From: an uncultured Pseudomonadales bacterium
Lineage (GTDB): Bacteria; Pseudomonadota; Gammaproteobacteria; Pseudomonadales; Azotimanducaceae
Length of the DNA: 64,000 nt
NCBI GenBank assembly: GCA_958296405.1
Contig: OY282519.1
Location: 662,132-726,131 of the forward strand
Direction: 5' to 3'
Below the pieces are notes generated by a model. The model was not told the DNA's origin and made no database searches. It saw only the letters and a program-made list of their open reading frames with translations. Positions 26,660 through 36,603 of this stretch are shown here, in pieces. The number at the start of each line of letters is the position of its first letter. The first letter of the stretch is position 1. A program made the translations under genes and the position numbers.

Positions 26660-27505
26660 TCAGGCAAGATCGCGTCTTTCGGACAACCGCTCAATCAGCA
26701 TGGACGCACCGCCAAGGGTGCGCGCGAAGTGTCCTAGCAGGCAGTCTTGCAGACGGTTGGTGGCCAATATGGTCGTCATCCGCTGGTCTTGCCCATCGCG
26801 CCGTTTCTCGATCATGCCCCGGCTGGCGGCAAAGGCGACGCGCTTCTCCCTCGTTCTTGCTGAGCCGGTGGCCATGCACTCGCAGGCTTCGCCCATCGTC
26901 AGCGGGCGATTGGCCCAGCCGCCGCGCAGGCAGCGGACAAACAGCAGCCAGTATTCGTCCGTCCGGAAACGCCGGTCGAACGCGAGGTTCCAGTCGTTGG
27001 TGTAGCCGACCAGAAACTCCGCCCAAGGCAGCAGGCAGGGCTTGTCCAGACTAGGGCCGGCGCACTCGATGGCGCACAGCAATGGGCTCAAATCGCGTTT
27101 GAGGAGCCGCTGGTTCGAGAGCAAGCGCACCGCTTTGCCCAAAGTCGAGCGGAAGTGCTCCCGGCCGAGCAGCAGGATGTCCTCCGTCGCCTCCAGGCAG
27201 GTGCGGCGCTGATCCGCTTGGTCCTTGACCTTCGTACACCAATGCTCCGCCATCACCTTTTTGAGCCGGTTCTCCCTTGTCTTGGAGCATCCGGTCTTCA
27301 TCGCGCCGTAGGCGTCGCTGACGTTAAGCGGACGGCCCTGCCAATGGCGAATCAGCGTCATGGCTACCAGATACCAGTACTCTTGGGAGTAAAAGTCCGT
27401 GCCGGTGTCCTCCAGCCATGCTGCCCCGTAGTCTTCCATGTACTGCATCCAGGCTTGAAGAGCCTCTTTGCTGAAGCATCCTGTGTGCGGACTGTGCGGT
27501 TGCAT
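26660..27505 (-). CDS. uncharacterised protein with two tandem MarR-like winged-helix repeats
   Basis: I do not recognise this 281-residue protein, but it contains an obvious internal duplication. Residues 14-125 and 159-266 align along their length: EYWYLVAMTLIRHWQGRPLN with EYWLLFVRCLRGGWANRPLT, then SKTRENRLKKVM with ARTREKRVAFAA, then KVKDQADQRRTCLEATEDI with EKRRDGQDQRMTTILATNRL. Each repeat looks like a winged helix-turn-helix with a MarR-style recognition helix (TRxxR) and a wing (D-Q-D-QR). A DNA-binding regulator acting as a single-chain pseudo-dimer is plausible. It lies 20 bases after the TRAP binding-protein gene on the same strand and may be co-transcribed. The start is the ATG at 27503-27505. 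Confidence 0.65.
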   Translation of the reverse strand: MQPHSPHTGCFSKEALQAWMQYMEDYGAAWLEDTGTDFYSQEYWYLVAMTLIRHWQGRPLNVSDAYGAMKTGCSKTRENRLKKVMAEHWCTKVKDQADQRRTCLEATEDILLLGREHFRSTLGKAVRLLSNQRLLKRDLSPLLCAIECAGPSLDKPCLLPWAEFLVGYTNDWNLAFDRRFRTDEYWLLFVRCLRGGWANRPLTMGEACECMATGSARTREKRVAFAASRGMIEKRRDGQDQRMTTILATNRLQDCLLGHFARTLGGASMLIERLSERRDLA

Positions 27506-27525
27506 TTGCGACGCGGCCTGGCGAG

Positions 27526-28782
27526 CTAGCGGGCGTTCAGATAGGCCTGTTCGGAGATGGCGTGGTATTGGCGGGCTTCGGCTAGGAAGCCGTAGTAGGA
27601 ATCCAGAATGCGGCGCGACAGGTCATCCGTTGCCGCTTCGCGCACCACGGCTTCCGATAGCTCCTGGAACCGCGCCAGCACGTCGTCCGGCAAGCGCCGC
27701 ACGGCGACGCCATGCTCCTCCACCAACGCCTTCAACGCGCGGGCATTGCGGGCGGTGAACTCGTCGAGCATGTCTTGATTGACGGCGCGGCAGGCGGTTT
27801 CCAGCATCGCCCGAAGGTCTGCCGGCAGGGCGTCGAAGGCGTCTCGATTCACCAGCGCCTCCAAAGTCGGCCCCGGCTCGTGCCAGCCAGGGTAGTAGTA
27901 ATACTGCGCGATGTCCTGCAGGCCGAGCGCCAAATCGTTGTACGGGCCCACCCATTCCGTGGCGTCGATGACGCCGGTTTGCAGCGCCGTGAAAATCTCG
28001 CTGCCCGGCATCGCCACCGCCACGCCGCCAGCCCGTTGCAGCACCTCGCCGCCGAAGCCGGGGATGCGCATCTTCAGGCCGTTCAAGTCTGCCAATGAGT
28101 TGATTTCCTTGTTGAACCAGCCCGCCATCTGCACGCCCGTGTTGCCGGCGGCGAACGGCATCACGCCGAACGGCGCGTACAGTTCGCGCCACAGCTCAAG
28201 CCCGCCGCCGTAGTGCAGCCAGCCATTCATCTCCTGCGCGCTCATGCCGAATGGCGCGGTGGCAAACACGGCTGCGACAGGCGCCTTGCCCCGCCAGTAG
28301 TAGGCCGCGCCGTGCCCCATCTCCGCGCTGCCCTCCGCCACCGCATCGAAGACTTCGAAGGCAGGAACCAGCTCTCCCGCCGCGTAAACACGCACTTGGA
28401 AGCGTCCCCCAGACATGGCATCCAGCAACTGCGCCAACCGTTCCGGCGCGGTGCCCAAGGCCGGCAGGTTTTTCGGCCAAGTGGTGACCAACTTCCACTC
28501 CACGGAGGGCGGGGCTTCGTCGCTGGCGGCCGGCGCGGTGTTCTCGGCATCGGCAGTGCCATCCGAGCAACCGCTCAGCGCAACGCCGACCGCGGCGCAG
28601 GTCACCTCGTCCTCCTGTTTCGTGTCCCAACCGGCCGAGCAACCGCTCAGCGCAACGCCAGCCGCGGCCGCCAAGGCAACAGCTCGCGCCAGCCGCCCGA
28701 AAGCATTGGCCACGACACGCCGCTTGCGCCCCGCTGCCAGAAGCGAAGCATTTGGCATGGCCCGTCGCCTGTGTTCGTCCAT
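27526..28782 (-). CDS. dctP: TRAP transporter periplasmic binding lipoprotein
   Basis: This is the extracytoplasmic solute receptor of a TRAP system. After the leader, WKLVTTWPKNLPALGTAPER begins a TakP/DctP-type domain, with GHGAAYYWRGKAPVAAVFAT, the ligand-binding arginine region LKMRIPGFGGEVLQRAGG, and TGVIDATEWVGPYNDLALGL. That form binds 2-oxoacids or related carboxylates in known relatives; the ligand here is not proven. The N-terminus has a lipobox LSGC, and 31 residues later a second copy of GVALSGCS, from a duplicated DNA segment. The start is ATG at 28780-28782 with AGAGG upstream. It follows uvrD by 32 bases, separate from its likely membrane subunits at 21959-23889. Confidence 0.92.
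   Translation of the reverse strand: MDEHRRRAMPNASLLAAGRKRRVVANAFGRLARAVALAAAAGVALSGCSAGWDTKQEDEVTCAAVGVALSGCSDGTADAENTAPAASDEAPPSVEWKLVTTWPKNLPALGTAPERLAQLLDAMSGGRFQVRVYAAGELVPAFEVFDAVAEGSAEMGHGAAYYWRGKAPVAAVFATAPFGMSAQEMNGWLHYGGGLELWRELYAPFGVMPFAAGNTGVQMAGWFNKEINSLADLNGLKMRIPGFGGEVLQRAGGVAVAMPGSEIFTALQTGVIDATEWVGPYNDLALGLQDIAQYYYYPGWHEPGPTLEALVNRDAFDALPADLRAMLETACRAVNQDMLDEFTARNARALKALVEEHGVAVRRLPDDVLARFQELSEAVVREAATDDLSRRILDSYYGFLAEARQYHAISEQAYLNAR
28560..28670. repeat. direct repeat in the lipoprotein leader of the TRAP binding protein
   Basis: The block GAGCAACCGCTCAGCGCAAC followed by GCC occurs twice on the plus strand, near 28565 and near 28637, with similar flanks (CGACCGCGG and CAGCCGCGG). 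Each copy encodes, on the minus strand, GVALSGCS with its lipobox cysteine. The copies lie about 72 bases apart in the same reading frame. Confidence 0.85.
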
Positions 28783-28814
28783 CCTGACCTCTTGGCCCGT
28801 TTCGCTGTCAGCGC

Positions 28815-31004
28815 TCAATCCAGCATCTCCAGATTCGCATAGCCCAACATCAACCATTTCGAGCCCAAACCGGCGAAGTTCACCTCCACCCGGGCGCGGT
28901 CGCCGCCGCCTTCGCAGCGCAGCACCACGCCTTCGCCAAACTTCGCGTGGCGAACGCGGGCGCCGATGCGCAAGGCCGCGTCTGCGTCCCTCGGGGCGCC
29001 ATTGCGTTGCAGCGGCCGTTTGAGCGCACCGCCCAAGCGCACGTCTTGCAGCGTCTCCACTGGGATTTCCTGCAAGAACCGCGAAGGCGGATTATAGGAA
29101 TCCGTGCCGTGGATGAAGCGCGAATCGGCACGGGTGAGGTAGAGCCGCCGCATGGCACGGGTGATGCCAACATAGGCGAGGCGGCGCTCTTCATCCATGC
29201 GCCCCAGCTCCTCCCCAGCCATGCGGCTGGGAAACAGCCCCTCTTCCATGCCGGTGATGAAGACCAGCGGAAACTCCAACCCCTTGGCCGAGTGCAATGT
29301 CATCAGTTGCACCGCGGCGCCGCCTTCCGCCTGATATTCCCCGGCTTCGAGCGCTGCTTGATCCAGAAAGTCCTCCAAGGTTGAAGACGGCTCGTCCGCC
29401 CCGTCGGCGTCGGCGCTGCGCGGGTCCAACGGAGACAGGCGATCTCTCTCGAACCGGCGGCAGGCCGCGACCAACTCTTCCAAGTTCTCCTTGCGCGCCA
29501 CCCCGCGCTCGCCCGGCTCCTTGGCATGATGCGCAAGCAGGCCGCTGGCTTCGACGCAGCACTGCGCCACATCGTGCAGCGAATGGCCCTCCACCTGCGC
29601 CGCGAACTCGTCAATCAGCGCCAAGAAGCTGCCCAGGGTTGCCGCGGCGCGCCCTTTGATTTCGCCGCTGGCGATGCCTTCCTTCACCGTCTGCCACATG
29701 GAAACGCCGCGTTCGCGCGCCAGCGTCCGCACCAAAGCGACGGTTTTGGCGCCGATGCCGCGCGGCGGCAGGTTGACGACGCGCTCGAAGGCCACGTCCG
29801 CATGGCGCGAACTCACCAAGCGCATGTACGCCAGCGCATTCTTCACTTCGGCGCGTTCGAAGAAGCGCAGCCCGCCATAGATGCGATAGGCGATGTCCGC
29901 GCGCAGAAACGCCTCTTCGAGGGCCCGGGACTGCGCGTTGGAACGGTACAACACGCCGATTTCGTCTGCGCTGCCGCCGCGTTCAATCCAAGCTCTGGCC
30001 GTGTCGGCTACAAAACGCGCTTCCTCCGTGTCGTTGTAGCCGTGATAGACGGACACCGGTTCGCCATCGCCAGCCGCCGTCCACAAGGATTTGCCCAGCC
30101 GCCCGGCGTTGCGTTCGATGAGGCCGTTCGCCGCCTTCAGGATGGTGCCGGTGGAGCGGTAGTTCTGCTCCAAGCGGATGATGCGCGTGTCGCGGAAGTG
30201 TTCTGGGAAACGGTGGATGTTTTCCATCCGCGCACCGCGCCAGCTATAGATGGATTGGTCGTCATCGCCCACCGCCATCACATTGCCGGCCGAGCCGGCA
30301 AGCAAGCGCAGGGAAGCGTATTGCAGGGTGTTGGTGTCTTGGAACTCATCCACCAACAGTTGCCCGAAGCGGCGGCGGTAGTGCTCAAGCAAATCCTCGC
30401 GGTCCAGCCACAGTTCATGGCAGCGCAGCAGCAGCTCGGCAAAATCCACCACGCCGCCCTGCCGGCAGAGCGCTTCGTAGGCTTCGTAGACGCGCTTTTG
30501 GGTTTCCGTGAAGTGGTCGCCGGCGGGCACGTCGCGCGGGCGGCGGCCTTCTTCCTTCTGTGCGTTGATGAAACCGGCGGACTGGCGGGCAGGCCAGCGC
30601 TGTTCGTCCAGGTTCTGCGCGCGCAGCACACGCTTCACCAGCCGCAACTGGTCATCTGCGTCGATGATCTGGAAGTTCTCCGGCAAACCGGCGTCGCGCC
30701 AGTGCATGCGCAGCAGGCGGTGCGCGATGCCGTGGAACGTGCCCACCCACATGGCCCGCGGCGGCGCCGACAACAGCGCCTCCGCTCTGGCGCGCATCTC
30801 CACCGCTGCCTTGTTGGTGAACGTAACAGCCAGAATGCCGTGCGGCGAAACCCCCTCCGCGGCCACCAGCCAAGCGATGCGATGCACGAGGACGCGCGTC
30901 TTGCCGCTGCCGGCGCCGGCCACGATCAGCAGGTTGCCGAGCGGTGCCGTGACGGCTTCGCGCTGGCGGTCGTTCAAGCCTTCAAGGATGGAAGTGATGT
31001 CCAC
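28815..31004 (-). CDS. uvrD: DNA helicase II
   Basis: UvrD unwinds DNA in nucleotide-excision and mismatch repair and clears RecA filaments. The 729-residue product begins DITSILEGLNDRQREAVTAP, then LLIVAGAGSGKTRVLVHRIA (Walker A), FTNKAAVEMR, VDEFQDTN, VGDDDQSIYSWRGA, LEQNYRST, LMTLHSAKGLEFPLVFITGM and RRLAYVGITRA: the full SF1A motif set. A C-terminal Tudor-like segment (RHAKFGEGVVL) follows. The start is the GTG at 31002-31004, which aligns with the family N-terminus; a longer reading into glmU is unsupported. It lies 46 bases after glmU in the same direction. Confidence 0.95.
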   Translation of the reverse strand: MDITSILEGLNDRQREAVTAPLGNLLIVAGAGSGKTRVLVHRIAWLVAAEGVSPHGILAVTFTNKAAVEMRARAEALLSAPPRAMWVGTFHGIAHRLLRMHWRDAGLPENFQIIDADDQLRLVKRVLRAQNLDEQRWPARQSAGFINAQKEEGRRPRDVPAGDHFTETQKRVYEAYEALCRQGGVVDFAELLLRCHELWLDREDLLEHYRRRFGQLLVDEFQDTNTLQYASLRLLAGSAGNVMAVGDDDQSIYSWRGARMENIHRFPEHFRDTRIIRLEQNYRSTGTILKAANGLIERNAGRLGKSLWTAAGDGEPVSVYHGYNDTEEARFVADTARAWIERGGSADEIGVLYRSNAQSRALEEAFLRADIAYRIYGGLRFFERAEVKNALAYMRLVSSRHADVAFERVVNLPPRGIGAKTVALVRTLARERGVSMWQTVKEGIASGEIKGRAAATLGSFLALIDEFAAQVEGHSLHDVAQCCVEASGLLAHHAKEPGERGVARKENLEELVAACRRFERDRLSPLDPRSADADGADEPSSTLEDFLDQAALEAGEYQAEGGAAVQLMTLHSAKGLEFPLVFITGMEEGLFPSRMAGEELGRMDEERRLAYVGITRAMRRLYLTRADSRFIHGTDSYNPPSRFLQEIPVETLQDVRLGGALKRPLQRNGAPRDADAALRIGARVRHAKFGEGVVLRCEGGGDRARVEVNFAGLGSKWLMLGYANLEMLD

Positions 31005-31050
31005 CGTCAGTATCTGCGCAAGTCGCGCGGCGTCGTGGCCGCCAAGCTGC

Positions 31051-32430
31051 TCAACGCTGCCGCTTGCGGCGCGCCGGCGGCGTCCAGCCTTTGATGTTGC
31101 GTTGTCTCGCCCGGCCCACGGCAAGGTCGCCCGGCGCCACCCGGGAGGTGACCGTGGAACCCGCCCCCACATAGGCATCGTCGCCGATTTCCAACGGCGC
31201 CACCAGCGTGGCGTTGGTGCCGATGAAGGCGCGGTCGCCAATGCGGGTTTCGTGCTTCACCGCGCCATCGTAGTTGCAGGTGATGGCGCCAGCGCCGATG
31301 TTGCTGCCGGCGCCGACGGCGGCGTCGCCGAGATAGGCCAGATGGCTGGCCTTGGCGCCGTCGCCGATGCGCGCCTGTTTCGTTTCCACGAAGTTGCCGA
31401 TGCGCACGTCGGCGCCAAGCTCCGTGCCGGGGCGCAGCCGCGCAAACGGCCCGACGCTGGCATTTGCCCCGATGTGGGCGCCATCGACAACCGTGTTCGC
31501 CTCCACCCGGCACCCGTCCTCCAAAGTAGCGTTGCGAATCAAGCAGTTCGGGCCGATGCGAACGCCGGCACCGAGCGTCACTTCGCCCTCGAACACCACG
31601 TTCACGTCCACGCTGCAATCCCTGCCAAAGTGCAAATCGCCGCGCACATCGAACCTAGCCGGGTCCAGCAGCGTGAGGCCATCGCGCATGAAAGCCGCTG
31701 CCCGGCCACGTTGATGCAGCCGCTCCGCCGCCGCCAGTTGCGCGCGGTCGTTGACGCCGGCCACCTCTGCGTAAGACCCGGCCTTCAGCGCAACCACCGG
31801 CACGCCGTCCTTGGCCGCAACGCCGACTGCATCTGTGAGGTAGTGCTCGCCTTGGGCGTTGTCGCTGCCGATGCTGGCCAGCAGGCGCTTGAGCAGTTTG
31901 GCGGGCGCCGCAATGATGCCGCTGTTGATCTCCGTGATGCGTTGCTGCGCCGGCGTGGCGTCGCGTTCTTCGACGATGGCCTGCACCTGTCCGCGCGCAT
32001 CGCGCACGATGCGGCCGAGGCCCGCCGGGTCGGGCGCATCCGCGGTCACGAGCGCAAGCCCGCTTGAGCGTTCGCTTGCCGCCACGCAACGCGCCAAGGT
32101 GTCGGTTTCGATGAGGGGCGCATCGCCGCAGAGCACCAGCGTCGTCGCCGCCTCCGCCACGGCTGGCATGGCTTGCAGCGTGGCGTGGCCAGTGCCGAGG
32201 CGCTGCGCCTGCTCCACCCACACGAGGTCCGTCTGGCCGACGAAGCAACGCCGCACCGCTTCGCCGCCAGCGCCAACCACCACCCGAATGGCCATCGGCT
32301 GCAACGCCCTCGCGGCATCCAGCACATGGGCGAGCATGGGCTTGGCGCCGATCTCATGCAGCACCTTCGGCACGTCAGACCGCATCCGCCTACCTTCGCC
32401 AGCGGCCAGCACCACGATCTCAACGTTCAT
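31051..32430 (-). CDS. glmU: bifunctional UDP-GlcNAc pyrophosphorylase / GlcN-1-P acetyltransferase
   Basis: GlmU makes UDP-GlcNAc for peptidoglycan and LPS. The 459-residue protein has the uridylyltransferase domain (VVLAAGEGRRMRSDVPKVLH) and a left-handed beta-helix of hexapeptide repeats (FARLRPGTELGADVRIGNFV, KASHLAYLGDAAVGAGSNIG, FIGTNATLVAPLEIGDDAYV). The nucleotide loop has GEGRRM where GxGTRM is usual, a small deviation. The ATG at 32428-32430 overlaps the methyltransferase stop. In relatives glmU follows atpC directly; here a methyltransferase gene is inserted between them. glmS is not adjacent. Confidence 0.96.
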   Translation of the reverse strand: MNVEIVVLAAGEGRRMRSDVPKVLHEIGAKPMLAHVLDAARALQPMAIRVVVGAGGEAVRRCFVGQTDLVWVEQAQRLGTGHATLQAMPAVAEAATTLVLCGDAPLIETDTLARCVAASERSSGLALVTADAPDPAGLGRIVRDARGQVQAIVEERDATPAQQRITEINSGIIAAPAKLLKRLLASIGSDNAQGEHYLTDAVGVAAKDGVPVVALKAGSYAEVAGVNDRAQLAAAERLHQRGRAAAFMRDGLTLLDPARFDVRGDLHFGRDCSVDVNVVFEGEVTLGAGVRIGPNCLIRNATLEDGCRVEANTVVDGAHIGANASVGPFARLRPGTELGADVRIGNFVETKQARIGDGAKASHLAYLGDAAVGAGSNIGAGAITCNYDGAVKHETRIGDRAFIGTNATLVAPLEIGDDAYVGAGSTVTSRVAPGDLAVGRARQRNIKGWTPPARRKRQR

Positions 32431-33842
32431 CGGCGCAACTCAACCACGGATTCATACAGCCGTTGGCCGCCCCCGCAACCGGAGCGCACGGCGGAATTGA
32501 CGATGCTGTTCCCCACGCGGGCATCCCGCGGCGTGTGAATGGCCACCACGTCAAACCCTTGGGCGGCAGCGATCTTCGCCAGAAAGCGGTCTGTCGGCAC
32601 GGGAACGCCCTGCAAGATGCTGTTGCCCAACACGACGAGCGCTATGCCGCCCGGGTGGAGGCAGTGCTTCGCGCCGGCGACGAAACGCGCGCAGTCGTTG
32701 AAGTATCGCGTTGCGTAGTTCGCCCAGCCGTGCCCGCCATAGATGCCTTTCTCCGGGTTCCGCTCGCGCACAGCAGCCACTGTCGAGCGAATTTCGGCAT
32801 CCATGATGCTTGGGTCGAGCGCCACTTCAGGCTGATCCCGCGCCGATTGCCAATAGGTGCCGAAGTTCAATTGCTCTAGGCGCTTGAGATCGGCCGGCGA
32901 ATGGCAGAAGCCCAGCCAGTACAGGTGCGGCCGGGTATTGCGGTTGTAGTGGTAGTTGTTGAGATAGGGCGGCGACGTGACAAGCACGTCCACGCTGCCT
33001 TCCGGCACCGCTTGGTAGCCGAGAAAGAAGGACTGCTCGATCACCTGCGCGTCAGCGCGCTCGGCCTCGGAGCGCTTGCCGCGATGCCAAGCGGCATCCG
33101 CCGCCATGTCCTCAACCTTGCTGGCCAACGCATCGAACACCGGGAAGTCCTCCACTTCCGGCCGGCCAACGGCTGCCTTGCGCCCCAAGCTGGGCTCGTA
33201 GGAGTAATTCGAGCAATCAACCATCGTTGCCGCGAACGCAAGGCGAAAGACATCGGCGACCAACCCGTTCTGCTCGCCGATGAAATCCAATGCCAGCAAC
33301 ACCTTGCGCTGCACCTTGGCGCCATAGAAGGGCGCACGGGTGCGGAACCCTGCCGGCGGCACCGCGCAGGGCACCCTCCCATCCCGCATCGCCGCTTCGC
33401 CAAAACGCCGAAAGGCGCTGATGGCTCGGCGCAAGGACATGCTTGGCACCCGATGCGCGGCCAGCTTGGTTCGGCAGGCGAAAGCGGCGTATGGGTTGAT
33501 CTCAAAGCCGATGGCTTGGTGCCCAGCCAAGTCTGCCTCCACCAAGGTGGTGCCGACGCCGGAGAATGGATCTAGCACCACGCCTCGCTGCGGCATGAAA
33601 CGGCTGAGCGCATCCTCGACAAAGTGCTTCGAGTAGCCGGCGATCCATGGCACCCAGCGGTGAATCCGCGCGTCGCGGTTGGACATGAACGCAGGGTCTT
33701 GAAAGCTACCCGCTGCGGCCTTCGGGGGGGCTGGCGGATCAACCGGAGCACAGTCGCCATCGCTTGCGGCAGGGGCGGCGCCCGCGCCGTTGTTCCGAGC
33801 CAGCTCTGCCACGGGTTGCCCGCCAGTTGCGTTCCGCAGCAC
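32427..33842 (-). CDS. solitary DNA methyltransferase (SPPY type)
   Basis: The 471-residue protein is a predicted amino-methyltransferase of the N4-cytosine/N6-adenine class. Motif I is VVLDPFSGVGTTLVEADLAG with GFEINPYAAF after it, and motif IV is LVTSPPYLNNYHYN. In the primary order, IHRWVPWIAGYS precedes motif I, as in related orphan enzymes. No restriction partner is adjacent. A GTG at 33842 is the start shown; the first 50 residues are low-complexity, but the segment before the next ATG (33686) seems conserved. It lies between atpC and glmU, overlapping glmU by an ATGA. A role in self-protection or epigenetic marking is inferred. Confidence 0.8.
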   Translation of the reverse strand: MLRNATGGQPVAELARNNGAGAAPAASDGDCAPVDPPAPPKAAAGSFQDPAFMSNRDARIHRWVPWIAGYSKHFVEDALSRFMPQRGVVLDPFSGVGTTLVEADLAGHQAIGFEINPYAAFACRTKLAAHRVPSMSLRRAISAFRRFGEAAMRDGRVPCAVPPAGFRTRAPFYGAKVQRKVLLALDFIGEQNGLVADVFRLAFAATMVDCSNYSYEPSLGRKAAVGRPEVEDFPVFDALASKVEDMAADAAWHRGKRSEAERADAQVIEQSFFLGYQAVPEGSVDVLVTSPPYLNNYHYNRNTRPHLYWLGFCHSPADLKRLEQLNFGTYWQSARDQPEVALDPSIMDAEIRSTVAAVRERNPEKGIYGGHGWANYATRYFNDCARFVAGAKHCLHPGGIALVVLGNSILQGVPVPTDRFLAKIAAAQGFDVVAIHTPRDARVGNSIVNSAVRSGCGGGQRLYESVVELRR

Positions 33843-33885
33843 GATAGCACAGCCGCTGTTGCGGGGCGGAAGACCGCCGCCCGCG

Positions 33886-34308
33886 CTAGCGCCGCCGCTT
33901 CTTCAGCTCTTCGACGGTGCGCTGGCGCGCCGCGGCATCCGCGAGTTGCGCGGTGGCGAGCGAGAAGTTGAAGTCTGCCGCGTGGTCTGAAAGGGCGCGT
34001 TCGGCTTGCTCGCGGGCGGTGACTGTGGCGGCTTCGTCGATGTCGTCTGCCCGCAAAGCCGTGTCGGCAAGCACTGTCACCACCGCCGGTTGCACTTCCA
34101 GATAGCCGCCGGAGGCGAAGAACACCTCCTCTTCGCCGTTATCGAAGCTGAGCCGCACCGGCCCTGGGCGGATGCCGGTGAGCAGCGGCGCGTGGCCGGG
34201 CATGATGCCGAGTTCCCCCAGCGTGCCCGTGGCCACCAACATCGTCACGCGGCCAGAGAAAATCTCCTTCTCCGCGCTCACGATGTCGCAATGCATCGTC
34301 ATGGCCAC
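33886..34308 (-). CDS. atpC: F1Fo ATP synthase epsilon subunit
   Basis: Epsilon couples rotation of the c-ring to F1 and inhibits ATP hydrolysis. The 140-residue protein starts [19 protein letters not shown] and has [19 protein letters not shown] in the N-terminal beta-sandwich and a C-terminal helical hairpin rich in alanine and charged residues. It is the last gene of the atp operon, five bases after atpD. A 43-base gap separates it from the methyltransferase gene. Confidence 0.96.
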   Translation of the reverse strand: MAMTMHCDIVSAEKEIFSGRVTMLVATGTLGELGIMPGHAPLLTGIRPGPVRLSFDNGEEEVFFASGGYLEVQPAVVTVLADTALRADDIDEAATVTAREQAERALSDHAADFNFSLATAQLADAAARQRTVEELKKRRR

Positions 34309-34313
34309 TTGGG

Positions 34314-35708
<1,395 letters not shown>

Positions 35709-35741
35709 TCAACTGTCTCGTTTGCTCAAAGGCCATGCGGC

Positions 35742-36602
35742 TCAGACCGCCGCGGCGCCGCCGACGATTTCCGCAATCTCTTGGGTGATGGCCGCCTGCC
35801 GCGCGTTGTTGTAGAGCAGGGTGAGCTCGCCAATGATTTCCTCGGCGTTCTCGCTGGCGCTCTTCATGGCGACCATCTTCGCAGCCTGTTCGCAGGCCGT
35901 GTTCTCGATCACCGCGTGATACACCTGCGCCTCGATGAAACGCGACACCAAGCCATCGATCAGCTCGCGCGCATCCGGCTCATACAGGTAATCCCAACGG
36001 TGCTTCATCGCCTCGTCTGCGGTGGCGTCCAAGGGGAGCAACTGCCGCACCGTCGGGCGCTGCGTCATCGTGTTGACGAATTCGTTGGAAACGATGTCCA
36101 GCCGGTCTATGCGGCCTTCGGTGAAGCCATCCAGCATCACCTTCACCCCGCCGATGAGCGCCTCCAGCACCGGCTGCTCGCCAATCTCGTTGATGGCCGC
36201 CACCACGTTGCCACCGAAGGCGCGAAAGAAACCCGCTGCCTTGTTGCCGATGAGCATGAGGTCCACTTCCACGCCGCGGTCGCGCCACGCGGCCATGTCG
36301 CCCACCAGTTCTCGGAACAGGTTGGCGTTCAAGCCGCCGCACAGGCCCTTGTCTGTGGACACCACGATGTATCCCATGCGCCGCACTTCGCGGGTGTTCA
36401 TGTAGGCGTGGCGGTACTCCGGGTTGGAGTTCCCGAGGTGGCCGATCACTTGGCGGACGCGGTTGGCGTACGGGCGGCCGAGGCGCATCCGCTCTTGGGT
36501 GCGGCGCATCTTGCTGGCCGCCACGAGCTGCATGGCACTGGTGATCTTCTGCGTGTTCTGGACGCTGGAGATCTTCTTGCGGATTTCCTTGCCGACCGCC
36601 AT
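35742..36602 (-). CDS. atpG: F1Fo ATP synthase gamma subunit
   Basis: Gamma is the rotating shaft. The 286-residue protein starts [20 protein letters not shown] and keeps [39 protein letters not shown], and the C-terminal [20 protein letters not shown] with [19 protein letters not shown]. It follows atpA directly. Nothing unusual was seen. Confidence 0.97.
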   Translation of the reverse strand: MAVGKEIRKKISSVQNTQKITSAMQLVAASKMRRTQERMRLGRPYANRVRQVIGHLGNSNPEYRHAYMNTREVRRMGYIVVSTDKGLCGGLNANLFRELVGDMAAWRDRGVEVDLMLIGNKAAGFFRAFGGNVVAAINEIGEQPVLEALIGGVKVMLDGFTEGRIDRLDIVSNEFVNTMTQRPTVRQLLPLDATADEAMKHRWDYLYEPDARELIDGLVSRFIEAQVYHAVIENTACEQAAKMVAMKSASENAEEIIGELTLLYNNARQAAITQEIAEIVGGAAAV

Positions 36603-36603
36603 G

